Source: Pedobacter cryoconitis
GTDB taxonomy: Bacteria > Bacteroidota > Bacteroidia > Sphingobacteriales > Sphingobacteriaceae
NCBI RefSeq assembly: GCF_014200605.1
Contig: NZ_JACHCE010000001.1
Span: forward strand, 558,001-622,000
Direction of reading: 5' to 3'
Length of the DNA: 64,000 nucleotides
The notes under the pieces are model-generated. The model had not been told where the DNA came from, ran no database searches, and saw only the letters and a list, made by a program, of their open reading frames with translations. Position numbers and translations under genes: made by a program. Position 1 is the first letter of the stretch, and the number at the start of each line of letters is the position of its first letter. Shown here in pieces: positions 25,927-35,930 of the stretch.

Positions 25927-25969
25927 AATACTGGTTAAGGTTAATTAACCTTAGCCAGTATTGCTTTTT
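25927..25969 (+). terminator. Terminator formed inside the coding end of the convergent gene
   Basis: A 36-base near-perfect palindrome (25927-25962; AATACTGG arms, 18-base perfect centre, one T-G pair) followed by CTTTTTG on the plus strand. It terminates the M16 operon, and its right half encodes the last codons and stop of the minus-strand gene ending at 25941. Confidence 0.88.
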
Positions 25970-27836
25970 GTTTGTCAGCCAGATATATTTTCTTGTAAAA
26001 ATCTACCAGGTCTTTATATTTTTCCGGTGCATATTTTTTGCTGTTCATCATTTGATTGCGGGTATAGACAATCATATTATCTTTCACGGTTACTTTAGCA
26101 GTATACTTTCCGAATTCTGATTCGAGTGAAATATCCTGAGGGATGAATTCTACTTTATAACCCTGCGGTAAGGTAAATGTAGTGATATCGGTATCCTTGA
26201 ATCCATAAGGAACTGAGAAAGATGTTTTTCTGTTTTCTACTTTTGCAGGTACACTTTCCCTTCTGTTCAATAGATTTAGTGTCACAAATAGTTTGTCTCC
26301 TCCCTGATTGATCATCTGGGAACTTTTTAAGACGATATCTTCTTCTATTTTTGGTGCAGTTTTATCCGGTTGCAAGAAGCTGGCTGATGAGATTTCCATA
26401 TTAGGGATACCCAGGTTCTTCATGATTCTTTTGCGCTGTTCTACGGGCTCCAGTAACATCATTCCTAAATGATCCTCATATTGGGAGCTGCCATAGGAAG
26501 TTTTGATATGCACATCAGCAGATCTGTCTGCTGCCAGTGCTACTGTAGTGACACGGTTCTGGAAATTGTCTTCTGGTTTATAAACAGGAGTCCTGACCAG
26601 CTTTCCACCATCTGCTGTAATCAATACTACAGTTCTCGCAGAATTATCATTACCAATATAACCCATAGGAGTATATTGGCTGGTGCATTCCAGCCAGGTA
26701 GTATCTTTAGCAGCAGGAACACATAGAATCATGTGATTAGTTTGTCCGAAACTGGCATAACTGGTGTTCAGCGATGGGCGGCCTGAACCCAATATAACCA
26801 GTGTTGACTGGATACCTGCTTCGGATAAAAGTGTCTTCATGTAATTGGACAGCCCTTTACAATCCCCATAAGATACGGTAGCAACTTTCTCTGCAGCTAT
26901 AGGTTTAAACCCTCCGATTCCTAATTGTACGCTCACATATCTGGTATTTGATTGTAAGAACTGGTACAGGATAGCAATCTTTTCTTTATCAGTTTTAGCT
27001 GAAGCAATCAATTGCTGAACTTTAGCTTTAATATGCTCTGGCAGCGTTTGTGGCGTATTAGACAACCTGTAGTTCCATTCACCCAGGTTTTTCCAGTTTT
27101 CTACATTACCTTTAGAATTATCATATTCGAAATCATTAGGTGCGACCATTACCCAGGGAGTAATATCCCTGATACCTGCAGACATAGGCTCATATTCAAA
27201 TGCGGGAAGATTCTGACAAGTCCACTCATAGACGATCCTGTCATTATTCTGTATAGAATCTGTTCGAAGGGCCGGACTTTTTAAATATCTGAAAGCTACT
27301 GTTTTTGGAACCTGTAAGGTATAGACAGATTTTTCTATAGCGCTATCATAATTATCTACCGGGCTCCATTCAGGAAAACTAATATAGCCATTATAATTTT
27401 TCTCATAGCTATACTCAATGGTATAAGGGAAAGTGGTATTTAGAAAGGTAAGCTTTTTTATCCGGTATGAATCAAACATATTGCCTTCTGTAATACTTTC
27501 GTCTTTGAAATCAGCACTTTTATAAGTTCTGATTTTTACCCCTTTAGCATCATACATCACAGCTTTAAGATTGGAGACGGAAGAGAAATTATCATAATAT
27601 TCTGCCATCTGCGCAACATCTTCTCCGCTTTTACTGAGAATTGTGATTGCTTTTTTATAAATCAGCGTAGCGTTTGTCCGATTTTTAATGATCAGGCTAT
27701 GCTCTTCATTACGAACAACTGAAGTTGATTTATTTAATAGTGGAGCAGGAATACGGGAAACATCATAGATTTCCTGTGTACTGGCCGTAGCTGTGCAGCA
27801 AAATAAAATGGCAAACAGGGAGTTCCTTAATATCAT
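25941..27836 (-). CDS. DUF3857 and transglutaminase-like domain protein, probably secreted
   Basis: A 631-residue protein with a signal peptide (MILRNSLFAILFCCTATAS). The N-terminal DUF3857 domain covers about 30-250 and a transglutaminase/papain-like domain about 265-420. The catalytic triad is intact: Cys326 in YGDCKGLSNYM, His in QTNHMILCV, and Asp/Glu in TWLECTSQY. A C-terminal DUF2569-like beta region follows. It overlaps its upstream partner in an ATGA junction, so the two are coupled. It is predicted to act on peptides or cell-wall components in the periplasm, but no substrate is known. Confidence 0.85.
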   Translation of the reverse strand: MILRNSLFAILFCCTATASTQEIYDVSRIPAPLLNKSTSVVRNEEHSLIIKNRTNATLIYKKAITILSKSGEDVAQMAEYYDNFSSVSNLKAVMYDAKGVKIRTYKSADFKDESITEGNMFDSYRIKKLTFLNTTFPYTIEYSYEKNYNGYISFPEWSPVDNYDSAIEKSVYTLQVPKTVAFRYLKSPALRTDSIQNNDRIVYEWTCQNLPAFEYEPMSAGIRDITPWVMVAPNDFEYDNSKGNVENWKNLGEWNYRLSNTPQTLPEHIKAKVQQLIASAKTDKEKIAILYQFLQSNTRYVSVQLGIGGFKPIAAEKVATVSYGDCKGLSNYMKTLLSEAGIQSTLVILGSGRPSLNTSYASFGQTNHMILCVPAAKDTTWLECTSQYTPMGYIGNDNSARTVVLITADGGKLVRTPVYKPEDNFQNRVTTVALAADRSADVHIKTSYGSSQYEDHLGMMLLEPVEQRKRIMKNLGIPNMEISSASFLQPDKTAPKIEEDIVLKSSQMINQGGDKLFVTLNLLNRRESVPAKVENRKTSFSVPYGFKDTDITTFTLPQGYKVEFIPQDISLESEFGKYTAKVTVKDNMIVYTRNQMMNSKKYAPEKYKDLVDFYKKIYLADKQKAILAKVN

Positions 27837-29854
27837 ATTTTTTTAAGTACTATTTGTTCCGCTTGTTTACGGACAATATTTTTAAATAATTCTTTCAGTG
27901 TATAATATTCGTCAGGACTGTAAGCCGATTTGAGTAAGGAGATCTTACTCACCATACTTAACTTATTCTCGTTCATCGTATACATGATCGTAAATGACCC
28001 TCCATTTTCTGGTAGTTTAAATTTCTCGTTCTTAGGGAGCTGATCTGGTTTGTAGCCTTCAGGGAACTCGAGTGAGAGATGATAATTTTCTTCTTTAGGA
28101 TAGGCAAAGTCTACCGGGTAATTCCGTTCTTCCAGACTGAATGGGTTTTCTTTGGTGCGCTCAAACAACAGAGGCATAAAATAAGAGAGGTTACCAGCGC
28201 TTTCTATATTATCTTCAATGGTAACGTTCATACTTTCAATGAGTGGTTTTTCAGTCTCATTCAAGTTTTCAATAACGTAATCGCTGATTTCCAGACCAGG
28301 TTTATTGCGTTTATAGTTTTTAACAAATTCTTCCTGATTGGCTGCCTGCTGATACGAGTTTCTCCTGTTTACCCCATCGTAATTACTGCTTGAAATAGAT
28401 AATGTGCCTGTCAGTTTATTTTCTGTATCTAATTTGAGATTGTAAAAAATACTGCTTCTGCTAGGGGGGATGCTATCAATGGAAATCCATTCTCCTTCAT
28501 TGGTTGTACGGTTAATTTTTAACCCCCTGTGATTTAAATTCGCATAACTTAAAAGATCAGGGTTGTTATTCTTATCTACTGCATCCAGTAAGTGTTTGCT
28601 ATCTCCGGTCACTGTCATCACAATAACACTGTTAAACTTGCTGGCCAGCGGATAACCCGGATGTGTGCCGTTTCCCCTTGTACTAATGATTACCGGATAG
28701 CTTTCCAGTCCTGCAGCATCCAGTAAATTAAGTAAGAGCAAATTGATTTCTGATGAACTCCCTGATTTCTTTTCCAGGATAGTTTTTGGACTGCCTGCAT
28801 CTGTATATAAACGATACTTATCATCCCATTTAATCTTATTTTTTACATAGTTGAAAACAAGATTCATTTTACCTTCAGGGGTTGTTTCGTCTTTGATGAT
28901 CTCTTTGATTAATTCCTTTCCAGGATTCTTTTTCTGAATAAAACCACCAAAATTATCACTATTCATCATTTCTTTGACGATTTTTGGCCAGGTAGAAGTC
29001 AATGCTTTATAGCCGCTTTGCGGATAATTGGTGGCAGTGAGTTCAAATCCTATTTTACTCACATAATCATCGAGTGTAGTAATGTAATTTTCGTCTTTAA
29101 TTGCCGGGATATTCTCCAGATAGTATTGTGTTTTCACAGTCTTGACTGTGTAATTCTCAGACTTAGTTGCTCCATTGGACATGGTCATATTCTGTGTATT
29201 CTCAATAGGACTAAGCCGGTTGAGTTCATAAAAACCACCTGCATCAATTTTATAGATATAATATTCCGGAATTGTCAAACTGAAATAAGAGTAATTAGTC
29301 GGGTAACCGCCCTGAAAATACCAGTCATCCAGTTTAAAAGTAAAATCAGATTTGGTTTTATAGCGATACTCTATAATTGAACCTTCTTTTATATTTGGAA
29401 GTGTGTATTTTTTAACAATATGTTTGTTATCCAGACGATTGGTGAATTTTGCATCACTGGCCATTTTACTAACCTCAATTTTACCGTTATTCAGATTGTA
29501 GGTGGCACCATTAATATATTCCATCTTTTCTTCGCTGCCCTGCCCGTCACGGTATAGCCTTACTTCCTGATCTGCCAGATCATAACCGTTTTTATTGATG
29601 ATCTTGTATCGGGCATGACGCTCAAATACATAGATAAAGCTACCGGAAGGGCCTATCTCGAAATAGCCATTTCCTATATCGAAGAGTTTGACAGCTGCAG
29701 CAGCCGAATCGGCTCCTTTTGGTTTTACATCGAATTCGTTAAGCTCAACCTTTCCATATTTAAATACAGGGAGCTGTTTTTGAGTTTTTTGAGCGGAAAC
29801 CTCTGATTTTAAGAATAGCAGGGCTATTAAAAACAGGTTTATTTTTTTAATCAC
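27833..29854 (-). CDS. DUF3857 protein with a degenerate transglutaminase domain
   Basis: A 673-residue paralogue of the neighbouring gene, with a GTG start and signal peptide (MIKKINLFLIALLFLKSEVSAQ). The DUF3857 domain is clear (GSFIYVFERHARYKIINKNG, PNIKEGSIIEYRYKTK). In the transglutaminase-like region the catalytic Cys is replaced by Ser (SGSSSEINLLLLNLLDAAGL) and the His by Ser (KFNSVIVMTV), so it should be catalytically dead while the fold appears kept. First gene of a two-gene operon with the active paralogue. It may be a binding or regulatory partner of the active enzyme. Confidence 0.85.
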   Translation of the reverse strand: MIKKINLFLIALLFLKSEVSAQKTQKQLPVFKYGKVELNEFDVKPKGADSAAAAVKLFDIGNGYFEIGPSGSFIYVFERHARYKIINKNGYDLADQEVRLYRDGQGSEEKMEYINGATYNLNNGKIEVSKMASDAKFTNRLDNKHIVKKYTLPNIKEGSIIEYRYKTKSDFTFKLDDWYFQGGYPTNYSYFSLTIPEYYIYKIDAGGFYELNRLSPIENTQNMTMSNGATKSENYTVKTVKTQYYLENIPAIKDENYITTLDDYVSKIGFELTATNYPQSGYKALTSTWPKIVKEMMNSDNFGGFIQKKNPGKELIKEIIKDETTPEGKMNLVFNYVKNKIKWDDKYRLYTDAGSPKTILEKKSGSSSEINLLLLNLLDAAGLESYPVIISTRGNGTHPGYPLASKFNSVIVMTVTGDSKHLLDAVDKNNNPDLLSYANLNHRGLKINRTTNEGEWISIDSIPPSRSSIFYNLKLDTENKLTGTLSISSSNYDGVNRRNSYQQAANQEEFVKNYKRNKPGLEISDYVIENLNETEKPLIESMNVTIEDNIESAGNLSYFMPLLFERTKENPFSLEERNYPVDFAYPKEENYHLSLEFPEGYKPDQLPKNEKFKLPENGGSFTIMYTMNENKLSMVSKISLLKSAYSPDEYYTLKELFKNIVRKQAEQIVLKKI

Positions 29855-30027
29855 GAGCGTTATTTTGGTTGCGCAAATTACGCTTTAATTTTTTTAATTA
29901 GTAAAACTGTGAAAATTTAAATGCTGAAAAAAATTCCGGTTATCATTCTTTTTTCAGAAAATAAACCGGGAATAGTAAAAAAAAAGTTGTTTTCTTTTCA
30001 GCCTTTTTTTTAGCTGAAATATTTGCT

Positions 30028-30035
30028 CATATTTG
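30028..30035 (+). promoter_or_regulatory. Putative promoter -7 box of the GNAT gene
   Basis: CATATTTG differs from TAnnTTTG in the first base. It lies 51 bases before the ATG, just upstream of a 7-bp hairpin in the leader. Confidence 0.35.
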
Positions 30036-30048
30036 CGCCCGATAAGGA

Positions 30049-30070
30049 CCATTTCTTGGAACTGAAATGG
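30049..30070 (+). repeat. Small hairpin in the GNAT leader
   Basis: CCATTTC (30049-30055) and GAAATGG (30064-30070) form a 7-bp stem with an 8-base loop, 15 bases before the start codon. No regulatory class is recognised. Confidence 0.4.
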
Positions 30071-30085
30071 TTGTAAAATATATTT

Positions 30086-30556
30086 ATGACGCTAAAAAAA
30101 ATCGATATCAGTAATTTCGTTTTTAAGATAAACCCTGATTTATCTACGGTTGACTGGACTTATGTTTGTGAACTTTTTTCAAAGATTGACTGGAGAACAA
30201 GGATTGAAAATGAAATTGAATCTGCTTTCAGAAAAAGTACATGGACTTTATTTGTTTACCATGAAGATCAGATCATTGCTTTTGGGAGAGTAGTAGGAGA
30301 CGGGCGTTATTATGCCGTAATGGCAGATATCGTTGTAGATCCTGATTTTCAGGGAAATGGTCTGGGTAAAAAAATCATCAGTACTTTAAATGGTCAGCTG
30401 GATAACTATCATTTTGTGAACCTGACGGCTGCGCCTGGAAAAGGGGACTTTTACCAGAAGCTTGGCTGGAAAAAACAGACTACTTCTTATATCTGGCCAC
30501 AGGGACCAAAACAATTGAGACAACACTGTGAGCCCGAAGAAGGGACAGAGATTTAA
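30086..30556 (+). CDS. GNAT-family N-acetyltransferase
   Basis: A 156-residue cytoplasmic acetyltransferase. The acetyl-CoA pyrophosphate loop is VVDPDFQGNGLGKKI (near residue 95), and the C-terminal FYQKLGWKKQTTSYIWPQG gives the usual final strand and helix. Substrate unknown; members of this family acetylate amines in small metabolites or proteins. Single gene between the DUF3857 operon and guaB. Confidence 0.9.
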   Translation: MTLKKIDISNFVFKINPDLSTVDWTYVCELFSKIDWRTRIENEIESAFRKSTWTLFVYHEDQIIAFGRVVGDGRYYAVMADIVVDPDFQGNGLGKKIISTLNGQLDNYHFVNLTAAPGKGDFYQKLGWKKQTTSYIWPQGPKQLRQHCEPEEGTEI

Positions 30557-30569
30557 TCTGATTGTCAAT

Positions 30570-30599
30570 TTCTCTCTAATTTCATCTTATTAGAGAGAA
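30570..30599 (+). terminator. Probable weak terminator after the GNAT gene
   Basis: An 11-bp perfect stem (TTCTCTCTAAT/ATTAGAGAGAA) with an 8-base loop. Only scattered Ts follow, so termination may be partial. Confidence 0.5.
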
Positions 30600-30602
30600 T
30601 CA

Positions 30603-30633
30603 TTTCGCATTCCAAATAATTTATGTAGATTTG
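30603..30633 (+). promoter_or_regulatory. guaB promoter
   Basis: TTTC (30603-30606), 19 bases, then exact TAGATTTG (30626-30633); the ATG is 31 bases further on. A good fit to the Bacteroidota sigma-A consensus. Confidence 0.65.
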
Positions 30634-30655
30634 CCCGGCAAGTAATAACTCCTAA

Positions 30656-32134
<1,479 letters not shown>

Positions 32135-32198
32135 GATTTTATCTTTTTTTAACTGTGTTATTTAGTAGGTAATATCTGCTAGATTTACACGGTTTTTG

Positions 32199-32243
32199 AA
32201 ATCACTTCAATGCTTTTACTAAAGAGTTGAAGTGATTTTTTTT
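32199..32243 (+). terminator. guaB terminator
   Basis: A 12-bp stem (32199-32210 with 32227-32238, AAATCACTTCAA) with a 16-base loop and a T run. Confidence 0.85.
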
Positions 32244-32267
32244 ATTATATATATATGAAGAAGTTTT

Positions 32268-32831
32268 ATGAGAATAGAGATTGAAGTACCTGTTTCGGGC
32301 ATTGATATAAAAGATTTTGACCAGATAGCAGTTCCTGCTTTTTATGAAGAGATAGAAGATGGTGTTAAGTTATCATTCCTGGGCATAGAATCCCTGAAAA
32401 ATTATCAGGCAGAATTATTAGTTGCTGATGAGGCTGCAGGATTTGAGCAGCGGAATGAGATACGGGCTAAAATCAAGAAAGAATTAAAAAAAGCAATCTC
32501 AGAGCATTTGGGGGTTATGGACTCGATCAGGGCTTATGCAGAAGCTTTATTTACTTTTATTTATGACAGGGAAGGACATAGAGAGGATAAAAAACAAATT
32601 CTGAATAACCTGATTGAAAATATCACCTTCACAGAGAACGGCCTGGAGCTGGAAGAAGCTATTAAAGACTCAACTTACGAATTAGGCCCTCTGGTATTAA
32701 ATTACAGGTTAACCTTTAAAAATTATTCTTTTAATAACCTGGAGTTTGATTTCCTGGCTATTAAAGAACAGTTGATTGCTGACCTGGAGAATTTAAGAAA
32801 TGAGTTTACAGCGAATAATAAGAAAGTCTGA
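32268..32831 (+). CDS. Conserved-type hypothetical protein
   Basis: A 187-residue cytoplasmic protein rich in Glu, Lys and Leu, without signal or membrane segment. It looks mainly helical in the middle (EIRAKIKKELKKAISEHLGVMDSIRAYAEALF) with beta strands at both ends. No family I can name. It lies 32 bases upstream of the LOG-family gene on the same strand, so the two may be one transcript. Confidence 0.7.
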   Translation: MRIEIEVPVSGIDIKDFDQIAVPAFYEEIEDGVKLSFLGIESLKNYQAELLVADEAAGFEQRNEIRAKIKKELKKAISEHLGVMDSIRAYAEALFTFIYDREGHREDKKQILNNLIENITFTENGLELEEAIKDSTYELGPLVLNYRLTFKNYSFNNLEFDFLAIKEQLIADLENLRNEFTANNKKV

Positions 32832-32863
32832 AGCCCTATTGTCAATTATTAAATAATTTTTGA

Positions 32864-33448
32864 ATGAAATCAATTTGTGTTTATTGTGGTGCCAATTTTA
32901 ATGGTGACCCTGTTTTAAGAACAGCTGTAGAGAATCTTGCACAGACATTTGTAGATCATGATATCCGACTGATTTACGGTGGCGGGAGTGTAGGTGTAAT
33001 GGGAATTATCTCAGAAGAAGTATTGAAGCGTAATGGTTTGGTGACGGGAGTTATTCCTCAGTTTCTGTTAGATAAAGAAGTAGGAAATTTAGAAGTTACT
33101 GAGTTGATTGTTACCGAGAATATGCATCAGCGTAAACAGAAGATGGCTGATCTTTCGGATGGTTTTATCATTCTGCCTGGTGGATTTGGTACTTTAGAAG
33201 AGTTTTTTGAGGTTTTGACCTGGTTACAGCTTGGTTTGCATAATAAAGCTATCGGGGTATTGAACGTTGGCGGGTTTTATGATCATTTGTTTGCGCAGCT
33301 GGATGTAATGGTTGAACATAAATTATTGAAACCTAATAACAGGGATTTAGTAATTAATGCTGCTGAACCAGCTGAGTTATTACAAAAGATGCTGGCCTTT
33401 GTAGCAAAGCCTGATTCAGTTTGGTTTGAGGATAGGAATCTGAGTTAA
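32864..33448 (+). CDS. LOG-family Rossmann protein (cytokinin-type nucleoside monophosphate phosphoribohydrolase)
   Basis: A 194-residue member of the TIGR00730/LOG family. The motif PGGFGTLEEFFEVLTW (near residue 105) and the preceding RKQKMADLSDGFIILPG are diagnostic. In plants LOG enzymes release active cytokinin bases from nucleotide precursors; many bacterial members hydrolyse AMP-type nucleotides to ribose-5-phosphate and base. The physiological role in Bacteroidota is not settled. Confidence 0.9.
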   Translation: MKSICVYCGANFNGDPVLRTAVENLAQTFVDHDIRLIYGGGSVGVMGIISEEVLKRNGLVTGVIPQFLLDKEVGNLEVTELIVTENMHQRKQKMADLSDGFIILPGGFGTLEEFFEVLTWLQLGLHNKAIGVLNVGGFYDHLFAQLDVMVEHKLLKPNNRDLVINAAEPAELLQKMLAFVAKPDSVWFEDRNLS

Positions 33449-33465
33449 TTGCCCAATATATAATG

Positions 33466-33478
33466 TGTCATACTGACA
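33466..33478. repeat. Short palindrome TGTCA-TAC-TGACA
   Basis: A 5-bp inverted repeat with a 3-base centre, 74 bases before the carboxylase start. Could be an operator for an unknown regulator, or chance. Confidence 0.3.
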
Positions 33479-33551
33479 ATAAGAGTGATTTTATCTTGTA
33501 AAATTTCTATTTCTCTTTCTATTATTTGGTAGAATGATTTATCTTGCTCCA

Positions 33552-35180
33552 ATGGACATCGAATTCAACAAAAACGAAGATATCAATAAGCAGCTGGTAT
33601 ATGAACTTAAAACAAAGCTGAAGAAAATATTTGCTGGCGGAGGGGAAAAGAGTGCGGCGAAGCAAAAAGAAAAAGGTAAAATGCTGGCGAGGGAAAGAAT
33701 CGCTTACCTGATTGATCAGGAAACTGAGTTTTTAGAAATCGGTGCTTTTGCGGCAGATGGTATGTATGCTGAACAGGGCGGCTGTCCTTCGGCAGGAGTA
33801 ATTTGCGGTATTGGTTATGTTTCTGGCCGTCAGTGTATGATTGTAGCTAATGATGCAACTGTTAAGGCAGGGGCATGGTTTCCGATGACTGCGAAGAAAA
33901 ACCTTCGTGCTCAGGAAATTGCCATGGAAAACAGATTACCTGTGATTTACCTGGTAGACAGTGCCGGTGTTTATCTGCCGATGCAGGATGAGATCTTTCC
34001 TGATAAAGAACATTTTGGAAGGATGTTCAGAAATAATGCAATGATGTCTGCAGATGGAATTGTACAGATTTCGGCAATTATGGGGTCTTGTGTTGCCGGT
34101 GGCGCTTATTTGCCGATTATGAGTGATGAAGCCATGATTGTTGAAGGTACTGGTTCTGTCTTTCTTGCCGGATCTTATCTGGTGAAATCTGCGATTGGTG
34201 AAGATGTGGATAATGAAACTCTGGGTGGTGCAACCACACATTGTGAAATATCTGGTGTGACTGACTATAAACAGCCTAATGACCAGGCTGCGCTGGATAG
34301 TATCCGTAATATTATGAGTATGCTTGGCGAGCCGCAATCGGCTGGCTTTAGCCGTGTAAAACCTCAGGAACCAAAATTAAATCCTGAAGATATATTCGGA
34401 ATTTTACCTGAAAACAGAGAGAAACAATATGATATGCACGAGATTATTTACCGCCTGGTAGATAATTCGGAATTTGAAGAATATAAAAAGGAATACGGAC
34501 AAAGTATTATTTGTGGCTTAGGGAGAGTAGATGGCTGGGCTGTTGGTATTGTGGCGAATCAGCGTAAAGTGGTGAAGTCAAAAAAAGGGGAGATGCAGTT
34601 TGGCGGAGTGATCTATTCTGACAGTGCAGATAAAGCGGCGCGTTTTATCATGAACTGTAATCAGAAGAAGATTCCGCTTGTATTTTTGCAGGATGTAACT
34701 GGTTTTATGGTGGGAAGCAGATCTGAACAGGGTGGTATCATTAAAGATGGTGCTAAAATGGTCAATGCTGTAGCTAATTCGGTGGTTCCAAAAATTACAA
34801 TTGTGATTGGTAATTCTTATGGGGCCGGAAACTATGCGATGTGTGGTAAAGCTTATGATCCAAGATTAATTTATGCATGGCCAACGGCTAAAATTGCCGT
34901 GATGGGCGGCTCTCAGGCAGCAAAAACTTTGTTACAAATCCAGGCTGCTTCGCTGAAGGCAAAGGGAGAAACAATCACCCCCGAAAAGGAAGCTGAATTG
35001 CTGAAAGAAATCACGGATAAGTATGATAGTCAGACCACTCCGTTTTATGCGGCGTCAAGATTATGGGTAGATGGAATCATTAATCCATTGGAAACACGTA
35101 AGGTTATTTCTATGGGAATTGAAGCGGCGAATCAATCTCCAATAAAAAGACAATTCAATGTTGGAATTATTCAGACCTAG
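33552..35180 (+). CDS. Acyl-CoA carboxylase beta (carboxyltransferase) subunit, methylcrotonyl-CoA type
   Basis: A 542-residue biotin-dependent carboxyltransferase (start ATG 33552, MDIEFNKNEDINKQ; six extra codons upstream are unlikely). The two crotonase-like halves are present, with GGCPSAGVICGIGYVSGRQ, YLVDSAGVYLPMQDEIFPDKEHFGRMF, the oxyanion region MGSCVAGGAYLPIM, and in the second half FLQDVTGFMVG and IGNSYGAGNYAM. The overall pattern is closest to the methylcrotonyl-CoA carboxylase beta subunit (leucine breakdown), although propionyl-CoA specificity cannot be excluded. No biotin carboxylase/alpha subunit is adjacent. It is followed by a YwqK-like gene at 20 bases. Confidence 0.9.
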   Translation: MDIEFNKNEDINKQLVYELKTKLKKIFAGGGEKSAAKQKEKGKMLARERIAYLIDQETEFLEIGAFAADGMYAEQGGCPSAGVICGIGYVSGRQCMIVANDATVKAGAWFPMTAKKNLRAQEIAMENRLPVIYLVDSAGVYLPMQDEIFPDKEHFGRMFRNNAMMSADGIVQISAIMGSCVAGGAYLPIMSDEAMIVEGTGSVFLAGSYLVKSAIGEDVDNETLGGATTHCEISGVTDYKQPNDQAALDSIRNIMSMLGEPQSAGFSRVKPQEPKLNPEDIFGILPENREKQYDMHEIIYRLVDNSEFEEYKKEYGQSIICGLGRVDGWAVGIVANQRKVVKSKKGEMQFGGVIYSDSADKAARFIMNCNQKKIPLVFLQDVTGFMVGSRSEQGGIIKDGAKMVNAVANSVVPKITIVIGNSYGAGNYAMCGKAYDPRLIYAWPTAKIAVMGGSQAAKTLLQIQAASLKAKGETITPEKEAELLKEITDKYDSQTTPFYAASRLWVDGIINPLETRKVISMGIEAANQSPIKRQFNVGIIQT

Positions 35181-35199
35181 TTCCTAACTTTGAGCTACA

Positions 35200-35826
35200 A
35201 TGAAACGGATACTTGTTTGTTTTTTCTTTCTTTTCGCAGGTTTAAGCAGTCATGCTCAAATTAAAACGGTTTTTCTGGATGCTAAAGATCAGCTGACCCC
35301 GGATTCTACACTTGCGGTTACTTATGGTGTACTGGGTAAGCTGAGCGGAGATAGTCTTTACACTTTCAAAAAGTTTGATTTTAGCGGTGTATTATTAGCT
35401 TCGGGTTCATTCAGAGATGATGACATGGAGATACCTGTTGGTAAATTCGTTTATTATAACTGGATTACCCCTGAAAATAATAACAGGAACGACGGCTTTG
35501 AAATTAATGGCAGAGAAAGGTATGTTGAGCTTGTTGGCTCTTATGAGAATGGAAGACGCAACGGCCGGTGGATCACTTTTTATCCGGATGGAAAAATGAA
35601 ACAGATTGTTACTTTTTCTGAAGGGATCATTCATGGGTCTTATATGTCTTTTGATAGTGCTGGTCAGCAAGAGGTATCCGGTTTGTATAAGTCTGGAAAA
35701 AAAGAAGGTACCTGGACATTAGATGGCGGCAGACAGGAAAATGAATATGTTGACGATAAGCTCGTATCCACTCTAAAGGGCAAAAAGCTCCGTGAAAAAC
35801 AAGCCGAAAGTAAAAAAGCAGATTAA
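35200..35826 (+). CDS. YwqK/MORN-repeat-like exported protein
   Basis: A 208-residue protein with a signal peptide (MKRILVCFFFLFAGLSSHAQ). MORN-type repeats follow in the second half (SYENGRRNGRWITFYPDGKMKQIVTF and GLYKSGKKEGTWTLDG), as in the toxin-antitoxin YwqK-like family. No toxin gene is adjacent, so the antitoxin label carried by this family should not be trusted here. The first 100 residues have no repeats. It is 20 bases downstream of the carboxylase gene and probably co-transcribed with it, without an obvious functional link. Confidence 0.75.
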   Translation: MKRILVCFFFLFAGLSSHAQIKTVFLDAKDQLTPDSTLAVTYGVLGKLSGDSLYTFKKFDFSGVLLASGSFRDDDMEIPVGKFVYYNWITPENNNRNDGFEINGRERYVELVGSYENGRRNGRWITFYPDGKMKQIVTFSEGIIHGSYMSFDSAGQQEVSGLYKSGKKEGTWTLDGGRQENEYVDDKLVSTLKGKKLREKQAESKKAD

Positions 35827-35839
35827 CAGCTTATAACGT

Positions 35840-35870
35840 TTTGTGCATCCCGCTTTAAAGCTTAATTTTG
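35840..35870 (+). promoter_or_regulatory. trxB promoter
   Basis: Exact TTTG (35840-35843), exactly 19 bases, then exact TAATTTTG (35863-35870). This is the best Bacteroidota consensus promoter in the window; the predicted transcription start is near 35877. Confidence 0.8.
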
Positions 35871-35930
35871 TACATTCAAAGAATAATACCACCTATATAT
35901 TATAGGTGTATAACAATAATATATAAATAG

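Noticed and set aside
35200..35826. Antitoxin of a toxin-antitoxin pair
   Set aside because: The YwqK-like family carries that label, but this protein has a signal peptide and no toxin-like neighbour.
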